Positions 1-5,199 of a stretch of DNA of 5,199 nt are shown piece after piece; the stretch's first letter is position 1, and each line of letters opens with the position of its first letter. The DNA is taken from contig JAJRPU010000139.1 in the NCBI GenBank assembly GCA_024280615.1, positions 1-5,199 of the forward strand, written 5' to 3'. This DNA is from Bacteroidota bacterium. GTDB lineage: Bacteria; Bacteroidota; Bacteroidia; JAADEI01. The translations under genes were made by a program, and so were the position numbers. The notes below the pieces were generated by a model. The model ran no database searches. It was not told the DNA's origin and saw only the letters and a program-made list of their open reading frames with translations.

Positions 1-265
1 ATTCTCTAACAAGGCCAAAGAACTTAATGCTTACTCTATAATCAACAGTAGATATTCTTTTTATTCCTCCATTTCTTGCTGCTTTATAAACACTTAGGTC
101 TCTATGAAAGGGGAAAATGCCTAATATCACAGTGACTTTTTGTTCTCCGACCTTATTGCCTTTTACATCCGTTGGATTGCCCGGCAGCAAGTAAATAGTT
201 GAAAAAGAGCACCCAGACAATGCTATTAATGCACTCACTACAAAAGCAGCTATTAACTTTCTCAT
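1..265 (-). CDS. TRL-like lipoprotein, 3' end beyond the window (partial)
   Basis: This frame starts at ATG 265-263 and stays open for 88 codons to the left edge, so its C-terminus is missing. The N-terminus has MRK, a hydrophobic stretch, and the lipobox LSGC with the acylated Cys at residue 19. It should therefore be a lipoprotein exported by Sec and processed by signal peptidase II. After the Cys come a G-x-K-V-G turn (residues 36-40) and the signature DLSVYKAARNGGIKRISTVDY (about 56-76, broken here as DLSVYKAARNGG + IKRISTVDY). This matches the TRL-like family pattern of a small-residue helix followed by GI-x-x-I-x-x-VD; the family's function is unknown. By comparison with the next gene, only about ten residues should be missing. 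There is no acidic surface-export signal after the Cys, so a periplasm-facing location is inferred. AGGA five bases before the ATG is the best ribosome site of the three genes. It is last in the putative operon, 26 bp after its neighbour. Confidence 0.75.
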   Translation of the reverse strand, partial: MRKLIAAFVVSALIALSGCSFSTIYLLPGNPTDVKGNKVGEQKVTVILGIFPFHRDLSVYKAARNGGIKRISTVDYRVSIKFFGLVRE

Positions 266-291
266 AGCTTCCTGAATTTTAAAGATTTTAT

Positions 292-606
292 TTACTTTCC
301 GTGAACGATTATTTCAAATTTCGTGAAAAATAAGTAGTTAGTTATTTTAAGGTCGACAGTGGCGACTCGCGTTATCCCAGCTTTTCTTGCTGCATGAAAA
401 ATGCTAAAATCATTTGTTCCGAAACAGAGCCACCCCTGTGCCGCTACTGGTGGGTTAATTACATTAGCAGGTGGGGAACCTATGCATGTACAAGATACCC
501 TACCCTCCTTATCCGTAATCTCATTGGACGTAATTGCGAAAGGTTTGGTCACACTGCACGCACTAAGAAGTAATGTTATCATTCCCAGAACCATTGTCTT
601 TTTCAT
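292..606 (-). CDS. TRL-like lipoprotein with extra cysteines
   Basis: This complete gene encodes 104 residues. A short signal peptide ends in the lipobox LSAC (Cys 17), so the product is a predicted lipoprotein. The C-terminal half has the TRL-like signature: DFSIFHAARKAGITRVATVD (residues 66-85), then an alternating hydrophobic tail ending FEIIVHGK. It aligns without gaps to the gene downstream over the A-A-R-x-x-GI-x-R-(I/V)-(A/S)-T-VD core, so the two are paralogues. Odd feature: residues 36-63 hold a Pro-rich stretch and three extra cysteines (39, 41, 61) where its neighbours have a short linker. The start at 606 is preferred over an out-of-frame ATG seven bases upstream because only this frame gives the signal peptide. 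The Shine-Dalgarno is weak (GAG). It lies 12 bp after the upstream gene and 26 bp before the next, consistent with co-transcription. Function unknown. Confidence 0.8.
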   Translation of the reverse strand: MKKTMVLGMITLLLSACSVTKPFAITSNEITDKEGRVSCTCIGSPPANVINPPVAAQGWLCFGTNDFSIFHAARKAGITRVATVDLKITNYLFFTKFEIIVHGK

Positions 607-618
607 AGCTCATGATTT

Positions 619-870
619 TTATTGACCAGTAATTTCCATTTCAAAGAGCGGAAAAATTAAAAACCATTTAAATTCTGTTTTCCAAGTACCGACTTGTGAA
701 ATATTTCCTTTGCGTTTAGCCTTTGCAAGGGTAGTATTCAAACCTTTAGATTTTCCTATTTTATTTCCGATTGGTGCTTCAGTAACTCCCATCATAATGG
801 TTGTATAGCACCCTGACATTAACATTGAAAAACCTAATATTATCCCTGCTAACAAGCATTTCGGTTTCAT
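619..870 (-). CDS. Short lipoprotein, divergent TRL-like paralogue
   Basis: This complete gene encodes 83 residues and is first in the putative three-gene operon. The signal peptide ends in MSGC (Cys 21), a good lipobox. Downstream are GNKIGKSKG (about 35-43), LAKAKRKGNISQVGT, and a tail ending LFEMEITGQ. These line up with the K-V-G turn, the A-A-x-x-x-GI-x-x-I-x-x-VD core and the FEIIVHGK tail of the two genes downstream. The core is degraded (GN-IS-Q-V-GT instead of GI-x-R-x-x-T-VD) and the roughly 15-25 residues that normally separate the turn from the helix are missing. It therefore looks like a shortened, diverged family member rather than a full TRL-like protein. It has no recognisable Shine-Dalgarno, which is common in Bacteroidota; a promoter match lies 21-47 bp upstream. 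The lipoprotein call is firmer than the family call. Function unknown. Confidence 0.7.
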   Translation of the reverse strand: MKPKCLLAGIILGFSMLMSGCYTTIMMGVTEAPIGNKIGKSKGLNTTLAKAKRKGNISQVGTWKTEFKWFLIFPLFEMEITGQ

Positions 871-890
871 GTTTAGTTAATTTTATGTCT

Positions 891-917
891 CAAAAGTAAG
901 CAAAAAATATCAAACAA
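891..917 (-). promoter_or_regulatory. Candidate Bacteroidota promoter for the lipoprotein cluster
   Basis: On the minus strand the -7 element TACTTTTG (898-891) matches TAnnTTTG exactly. A TTG at 917-915 lies 16 bases upstream, slightly shorter than the usual 17-23. Transcription would start near 885, giving a leader of about 15 bases before the ATG at 870. The position suits the first gene of the cluster. The short spacer and the AT-rich context, where such matches arise by chance, limit confidence. Confidence 0.45.
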
Positions 918-920
918 GCA

Positions 921-1062
921 GAGCCCTTTGCACAAATCAAAAATGTGTCAAATTTGCAATACATTATCGATAATAGTTATGTATATCTTATTAAAGGTAC
1001 TTTGTTTCATATTCATAATTAAATTGCATGCGAATGAGTTTGAAGAATTATGCAAAGGGTTC
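921..1062. repeat. Long-range inverted repeat TGCAAAGGGnTC
   Basis: The 12 bases at 1051-1062 (TGCAAAGGGTTC) are the reverse complement of 921-932 (GAGCCCTTTGCA) with one mismatch. The arms are about 118 bases apart in the spacer between the large surface-protein gene and the lipoprotein genes. A second, shorter pair, AATTTGCA at 951-958 and TGCAAATT at 1064-1071, lies beside them in the same order, so the two pairs cannot both nest in one hairpin. They could be paired protein-binding sites, arms of a structured 3' untranslated region, or remnants of a small element. No function is established. Confidence 0.4.
963..974. promoter_or_regulatory. Perfect 12-bp palindrome, possible operator
   Basis: ATTATCGATAAT is a perfect inverted repeat with no spacer, weakly extended by TACAT (960-964) and ATGTA (979-983). 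It lies about 45 bp upstream of the candidate -33 element of the lipoprotein cluster, where an activator or other dimeric regulator could bind. No known regulator recognition sequence was recognised, so the operator role is inference. Confidence 0.3.
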
Positions 1063-1075
1063 ATGCAAATTAAGA

Positions 1076-3676
1076 CTATCTAAATAGAAACACATCTCCA
1101 CTTATAACATATCTTCTGGCGTCTGTGTTACACTTAAATATTGCATACCATACGTAGACGTCTGGTCTAAGAGTTTCGCCATTTGGTCCGGTTCCATCCC
1201 ATCCCTCGGGTGTATGAAGAAGGTTTATATCTATGGTAGTGTTTTCGGATTTGTAATATAAATTGCCCCATTTGTCAAGGACTCCCCACTCAATTATCTC
1301 TACGGGAGTTCTGCCATATAGGTATAATATATCGTTGATACCGTCTCCGTTGGGGCTAAACGCGGTCGGAACCCATATAGTTGAGTCGCCACAGGGAGGT
1401 TGGTCAACGGCATAGATGACCACTGAGTCAGAACGGTAGCACCCTATTCGGGAATAGGCGTGTAGGTAAATAGTTAAAGTTTCTGTTGGATTTAGGACAT
1501 AAACTCTTACTAAGGAATCAATTTTGTCTTTTTTGGGTCTTGGCAGTACCCACCAGAATTTTTGAGAGGTTGTATTGGCAATTAGTGTTACGGTAGCACC
1601 TTTAAGTACCATTGTATCTGACGCAATAATATATGCATAGGCAGTTGTGTCTACATCAAGATAAATAACGTCTTCCCGTTGGCACCCAAATGTATCAATA
1701 CCTTCTATGACTGCTTCTCCGGGTTCAATTCCAACAATGTATGTTGTATCACAAGTTGCACAGAGAATTTCACTGGCAGTGCTTGTTCTCCACCCATGTC
1801 TGACCCAAATTCCCTCAGGCACCAATACTCTCATAGTGTCGTTAAGACATATTTGAAGAGTCTCTGGTTCAAAGTCCATAACAGTATGGGAAACTTTCAT
1901 GAAAGTTATTGATGTGTCGGCACATAATCCAGTTTGAGCAATGAAGTAAAACACTCGTGATGAATCCATAAACATTGTAAAAGAATCACATTCGTAGCAT
2001 AGGGTTCCTGTATCCACTGTCCAAATATGATGAAGTGCATTTCCTTCGCCTATCAGTGTAACATAATCAGGATAGCACAATGTTGAATCGGGGAATAACA
2101 CGGAAGATTTGGGCTTGTCCATAATGATTATTTCTACTTCTGATGCTATCCCGCATCTGCCTATGGTTTGAACTATCAATGTTTCTGGTCCTTCTGTTAA
2201 GTTATCCTGAACGGGGAATAATGGATATGTCTTAAAGGTGTCTCCCGGCAATAACAGTTCTGTCCATGAGGTTACCGGAGGGGGTCCATATACATCACTC
2301 GGAGAGCCCCCTCCAGAATATGACACAACTACATCAGTTAAGACAGAGTCATTAAAATTAGTTGCTGTATAAAATATTAAAGAACCATCTGTGCAGCCTT
2401 CAACTACCAAGTTAAAGCCTTCTGTTGTATCACCACCAAAAGTAACAAGCATTGTGGTGTCCTGGCGAACATCAACTAAGACAGTATAATGGCTTACACC
2501 AGGTATCGGACAGAATTGATCATCGGCACTAAAAGTTACGTAATACTTACCGGGTTCGGAAGGTGTCCATGAAACAGTCCCTACTGTATAACCACAATTG
2601 CCTGTTGGACATGTAACATTAAACGATGAGCCTAGAAGTGATTGAGTGGCATTAGATTGTAATTGAATGTTTTGAGATAGTGAATCTGGGTCCCACGCAT
2701 GGACAGAAAAGGTCAAAGGAGCGTATGTGCAGGCAATAATTGTATTACAGTTTTCTTGAGTTCCTCCACTAACATCTGTAACGGGGCATGAGGACACTCC
2801 GGGGACAGAAAACTCAGGTTGATTATTGGAAGGGCATTGAAGAGCAACAACTTGAACTTCCCTGTGTACTACTGCAACAGGCTGTCCATTTTTATATTCT
2901 ACTATTTTATAAGACAGGATATAATGCATGCCTCCAGACCCTGGAGGTATAGTAAAACATAATTGTCCTGTAGCTGAGTCAAAAGTAAGAGGAGTTGTAG
3001 AAAAAATAGGGTTGGTAGGTGATAATCCCGGGACATAACTGCATGGGTCTATAAGACTAGTCCCATAAGCAGATTCCAGTTCTACTACAATTGAATCTCC
3101 GTCGGGATTAATGAGTCCTGGGAAATAGCAAAATGGTTGGCCTTCACAAACGTATGGCATGTATGCACCAGAAAAGTCAACGGATGAATTAGGAAAGACA
3201 GAATTATCTAAAGTGGTGTAAATATAGAACTCATTACTTCCACCACAACTGACAGACAGCCCACCGGGCGGATTATTACGACAACAGTCATTGAACTCAA
3301 AAATCCAATCTGGACAAGGGGACAAGGTAACAGTATCAATATATTCACCATATTCTGTACCTGCAAGGCCGCCTCCTTGACATGTTGTCAAATTTGCTTG
3401 AGCTCTACACACTTGTGAAACTTCTATTCCTGTACCATTCATAGGTATTGTCAAATCAATCGTGTCTCCACAAACATCGGACCTTATAGTAATGGTTACG
3501 GGGTCGGGGAAAGGTAGCATTCCACTGCAATCTCTGAATAGTCTTAAGGTGACCTCATATTGGTTTCCGCCCAGCCATCTATAAGTAATGACTCCACCCA
3601 TAATGTGGGTAGCACGGAGGGTAAAGCTTGTCATCGTGGTCAGGACAATCCACAATACTAATTTTATCTTTCTCAC
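1076..3676 (-). CDS. Large secreted/surface protein with T9SS type B C-terminal domain
   Basis: This 866-residue predicted T9SS cargo is exported by Sec and then across the outer membrane. A signal peptide (about 1-22, core LVLWIVLTTM) precedes ATHIMGGVITY, the typical opening of many Bacteroidota gliding-associated surface proteins. The Cys-rich N-terminal region spans about 23-280. Next is an Ig/cadherin-like segment (about 283-405; WDPDS, VSWTPSEPGKYYVTFSADD). A Calx-beta-like segment follows (about 409-520; ends NLTEGPETL and RCG). Three diverged Ig/PKD-like repeats (about 525-757) follow, the first two with paired cysteines CYEC and CATC. The type B CTD (769-866) has FSPNGDGIND, DKWGN, GWDGTGPNG, DVYVWYA and terminal GDVFLFR. 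I count 32 cysteines, an even number consistent with many disulfides. The start is GTG at 3676-3674; an in-frame TAA lies two codons upstream and the internal Met 15 would cut the signal peptide. No enzymatic motif was seen; adhesin or surface-structure roles are inferred. It is transcribed alone, divergently from ychF. Confidence 0.9.
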   Translation of the reverse strand: MRKIKLVLWIVLTTMTSFTLRATHIMGGVITYRWLGGNQYEVTLRLFRDCSGMLPFPDPVTITIRSDVCGDTIDLTIPMNGTGIEVSQVCRAQANLTTCQGGGLAGTEYGEYIDTVTLSPCPDWIFEFNDCCRNNPPGGLSVSCGGSNEFYIYTTLDNSVFPNSSVDFSGAYMPYVCEGQPFCYFPGLINPDGDSIVVELESAYGTSLIDPCSYVPGLSPTNPIFSTTPLTFDSATGQLCFTIPPGSGGMHYILSYKIVEYKNGQPVAVVHREVQVVALQCPSNNQPEFSVPGVSSCPVTDVSGGTQENCNTIIACTYAPLTFSVHAWDPDSLSQNIQLQSNATQSLLGSSFNVTCPTGNCGYTVGTVSWTPSEPGKYYVTFSADDQFCPIPGVSHYTVLVDVRQDTTMLVTFGGDTTEGFNLVVEGCTDGSLIFYTATNFNDSVLTDVVVSYSGGGSPSDVYGPPPVTSWTELLLPGDTFKTYPLFPVQDNLTEGPETLIVQTIGRCGIASEVEIIIMDKPKSSVLFPDSTLCYPDYVTLIGEGNALHHIWTVDTGTLCYECDSFTMFMDSSRVFYFIAQTGLCADTSITFMKVSHTVMDFEPETLQICLNDTMRVLVPEGIWVRHGWRTSTASEILCATCDTTYIVGIEPGEAVIEGIDTFGCQREDVIYLDVDTTAYAYIIASDTMVLKGATVTLIANTTSQKFWWVLPRPKKDKIDSLVRVYVLNPTETLTIYLHAYSRIGCYRSDSVVIYAVDQPPCGDSTIWVPTAFSPNGDGINDILYLYGRTPVEIIEWGVLDKWGNLYYKSENTTIDINLLHTPEGWDGTGPNGETLRPDVYVWYAIFKCNTDARRYVISGDVFLFR

Positions 3677-3810
3677 GCGTTAAGCTTTTTTATCCAAACT
3701 TTTTCTCAATTACAAATATAGGAAAGAGTTCACAAACAGCAAAGCTAACAATTCAAGTGTACGGGAACTATGAATGTAGATGAATTCTTTGAAAATTGAA
3801 AAGTGTCTTT
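3677..3810. other. Divergent intergenic region
   Basis: This 134-bp region lies between the GTG of the surface-protein gene (leftward) and the ATG of ychF (rightward). It holds the well-matched minus-strand promoter. On the plus strand I find no good TTG / TAnnTTTG pair for ychF; ATTCTTTG at 3784-3791 keeps only the TTTG half and has no TTG at the right distance. The region before the ychF ATG has only a weak GAAAAG as ribosome site. Confidence 0.5.
3713..3743 (-). promoter_or_regulatory. Bacteroidota-type promoter of the surface-protein gene
   Basis: On the minus strand TATATTTG (3720-3713) is an exact TAnnTTTG -7 element. TTTG at 3743-3740 supplies the -33 element with exactly 19 bases between TTG and the -7 box, inside the usual range. 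Transcription would begin near 3707, leaving a leader of about 30 bases before the GTG at 3676. The leader contains GAGAAAAAG but no strong Shine-Dalgarno near the start. This is the best promoter match in the window. Confidence 0.65.
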
Positions 3811-4911
3811 ATGGGACTAAAAGCTGGTATTGTTGGCTTACCAAACGTGGGCAAGTCAACTCTTTTCACTGCGTTATCCAGAGCCAAGGCGGAGGCTGCT
3901 AATTTTCCATTTTGCACTATTGAGCCCAATCAGGGGGTTGTAACCGTCCCGGATTCAAGATTAGATAAACTTGTTGAGATAGTCAAGCCTGCTAATGTTG
4001 TCCCGGCAACAGTTGAGATAGTTGACATAGCTGGGTTAGTGCGTGGGGCTTCCGAGGGCGAAGGATTAGGAAACCAATTCCTTGACCACATTCGGAATGT
4101 TGATGCTATTCTACACGTGGTCAGATGCTTTGATTCAGATGAAATAGTTCACGTGGAGGGGGCACCAGAGCCAGTCAGGGACAAGGAAATCATTGACACT
4201 GAGCTATTGCTAAAAGACCTTGAACTGGTGGAACGAAGATTGGAAAGATTGCAGAAACGACTGAAAGCAGGAGACAAAGAGGCAAAAAAAGAAGCAGAAA
4301 TCTTGCAATTCATAAAAGAAAAGTTGGAACAAGGAATCCCGATAAGAGCCCTTGACATTAAAGATGAAGATTTTTATAAATTAATCAATCAATATCAATT
4401 CTTAACGGCAAAACCTGTAGTTTATATAGCCAACATAGATGAGTCCCAAATAAACAATCCCGGAAAATATGTTAAGCAACTTGAAGAAATAGCTAAAAAA
4501 GAAGGAACTTTTGTTCTACCCATTTGTGCCAAGGTGGAAGCAGAACTGGCAGAGATAGAAGACGAACAAGAACGACGCGAACTGCTTGGGATGTATGACC
4601 TTGAAGAACCGGGAATCAACAGACTCATTAGGACTGCCTATGACCTCCTCGGACTAATCACCTTCTTTACTGCCGGACCAAGGGAGGTCCGTGCTTGGCC
4701 CATGGTGAAAGGCACCACGGCATACGAAGCGGCTGGAAAGATACACTCAGATATCCAAAAAGGATTCATACGAGCAGAAGTGATTAGCTTTGACGATTAT
4801 GTGAAGTATGGTGGTGAGCACGGCGCTAAAGAAGCGGGGAAACTGCGTCTGGAAGGAAAAGATTATGTCATCCAAGATGGGGATGTAGTTTATTTTAGAT
4901 TCAACATATAA
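3811..4911 (+). CDS. ychF: Redox-regulated ATPase YchF (OLA1 / Obg-related)
   Basis: YchF is a cytosolic P-loop NTPase of the Obg-related group that binds ATP rather than GTP and associates with ribosomes; in E. coli it is linked to stress and redox responses. The 366 residues match the usual length (E. coli 363). Visible motifs: Walker A GLPNVGKST (9-17), switch I NFPFCTIEPN (31-40), G3 DIAG (72-75), His 114 at the position of the E. coli active-site His, and NIDE (208-211), the NxxE-type G4 that goes with ATP preference. CAKVE (239-243) is the G5 position. A charged helical/coiled-coil insert spans about 126-200 and the C-terminal TGS domain about 283-366, ending DGDVVYFRFNI. Cys 35 corresponds to the E. 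coli Cys implicated in redox control. ATG 3811 is chosen because MGLKAGIVGLPNVGKST matches the family N-terminus; the frame can be extended to TTG 3796, adding MKSVF, without support. No clear promoter is visible upstream. Confidence 0.97.
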   Translation: MGLKAGIVGLPNVGKSTLFTALSRAKAEAANFPFCTIEPNQGVVTVPDSRLDKLVEIVKPANVVPATVEIVDIAGLVRGASEGEGLGNQFLDHIRNVDAILHVVRCFDSDEIVHVEGAPEPVRDKEIIDTELLLKDLELVERRLERLQKRLKAGDKEAKKEAEILQFIKEKLEQGIPIRALDIKDEDFYKLINQYQFLTAKPVVYIANIDESQINNPGKYVKQLEEIAKKEGTFVLPICAKVEAELAEIEDEQERRELLGMYDLEEPGINRLIRTAYDLLGLITFFTAGPREVRAWPMVKGTTAYEAAGKIHSDIQKGFIRAEVISFDDYVKYGGEHGAKEAGKLRLEGKDYVIQDGDVVYFRFNI

Positions 4912-5199
4912 AGCTTGGCAATTACTATTTTTGTAACCAAAAGAGTTTAACTTCAAAAAAAAGTTTATGATTAGCGACCCTTGGATAAATGTAAGGAAAT
5001 CTTATGAAATGTGCGTAGAACATGGCTCTATAGATAATTTATATAGATATAATTCATTATAGTCAGATTTTGGGTCATTGTAAGATACTATTAATGGTGA
5101 GGAAAAAACCAAATTTTCAGTCGCAATCCTTGTTTTAATGGACCTACCACTCGAACAGCACCCTCTCAGAGTTGTTGATTTTATTGGTTGTTTTGTGGG
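4912..5199. other. Right-end region without an identifiable gene
   Basis: These 288 bases after ychF hold no reading frame I can assign. On the plus strand ATG 4967 opens a 31-codon frame (MISDPWINVRKS...) ending in TAG at 5060-5062. A second stop follows in the same frame at 5078-5080, and the frame is then open to the window edge, with ATG 5138 reading MDLPLEQHPLRVVDFIGC and onward. On the minus strand a frame is open from the edge for 65 codons to a TAA at 5004-5002; its Ser/Thr/Cys-rich composition looks like a shadow but it could be the tail of a gene entering from the right. An imperfect hairpin (TTGG/CCAA and TTAC/GTAA, 4915-4940) sits just after ychF but has no following T-run. Confidence 0.4.

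Larger units (their letters stand above)
871..1075. other. Non-coding AT-rich spacer
   Basis: This 205-bp spacer separates two minus-strand units. It must contain the 3' end of the large surface-protein transcript and the start of the lipoprotein transcript. No frame of convincing length or composition is present on either strand. I find no GC-rich hairpin followed by a T-run, so no intrinsic terminator can be called for the large gene. The recognisable contents are the candidate promoter, the palindrome and the inverted repeats. Confidence 0.6.

Noticed and set aside
401..625. Plus-strand frame of 74 codons
   Set aside because: It lies antisense to the complete lipoprotein gene at 292-606, which has a lipobox and family signature; no independent support.
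871..1075. Small RNA or tRNA gene in the spacer
   Set aside because: No cloverleaf, T-loop motif or GC-rich stem found on either strand; only long-range and AT-rich repeats.
1679..1912. Plus-strand frame of 77 codons
   Set aside because: Antisense shadow inside the large T9SS cargo gene, whose domains run through this region without a break.
3796..3810. TTG start that would lengthen YchF by five residues
   Set aside because: The family begins at M-G-x-K-x-G-I-V-G; the ATG at 3811 reproduces this and the extension has no conserved residues.
4926..4933. TATTTTTG, an exact plus-strand -7 element after ychF
   Set aside because: No TTG at 17-23 bases upstream (the nearest is 8 bases away) and no convincing gene follows; such matches are frequent in AT-rich DNA.
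4915..4940. Hairpin after ychF as an intrinsic terminator
   Set aside because: The stem is two 4-bp helices separated by a 3-base bulge, is AT-rich and is not followed by a T-run on either strand.
4149..4956. Three minus-strand frames opposite ychF (4149-4358, 4422-4628, 4747-4956)
   Set aside because: All are Ser/Arg-rich or low-complexity shadows of a strongly conserved coding sequence; the last only runs slightly past its end.
1..5199. Defence, toxin-antitoxin, CRISPR or mobile-element system
   Set aside because: No nuclease, transposase, integrase, methyltransferase or spaced direct repeats seen; all confident genes are lipoproteins, a T9SS cargo and YchF.

Overview
The window looks like a chromosomal segment of a Bacteroidota bacterium, probably an uncultured or little-studied lineage. 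Three things point there independently. The 866-residue secreted protein carries the C-terminal sorting domain (type B, CHU_C-like) used by the type IX secretion system (T9SS), which is confined to that phylum and its relatives. Two promoters fit the Bacteroidota consensus TTG / TAnnTTTG rather than -35/-10. The YchF ATPase reads like Bacteroidota homologues. The DNA is moderately AT-rich by eye.

Layout. Bases 1-870 hold three small lipoprotein genes in tandem on the minus strand. All appear to belong to the TRL-like family; the last in transcription order is cut by the left window edge. They are spaced 12 and 26 bp apart and probably form one transcript from a promoter near 891-917. Bases 871-1075 are a non-coding, AT-rich spacer with a perfect 12-bp palindrome and an inverted repeat. 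Bases 1076-3676 (minus) encode the large, cysteine-rich, multi-domain surface or secreted protein, started by GTG under a near-perfect promoter at 3713-3743. Bases 3677-3810 form the divergent spacer to ychF. Bases 3811-4911 (plus) encode YchF, a universally conserved P-loop ATPase. Bases 4912-5199 have no gene I can identify, only short or interrupted reading frames.

How the genes relate. The lipoproteins and the T9SS cargo are all predicted envelope or exterior proteins, but they are separate transcription units and nothing shows they work together. YchF is a cytosolic housekeeping protein that merely lies next to them. I see no CRISPR array, transposase, toxin-antitoxin pair, phage gene, tRNA or rRNA. 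I do not see a convincing new multi-gene system. The most interesting material is the diverging lipoprotein cluster, the structured spacer beside it, and the uninterpreted right end.
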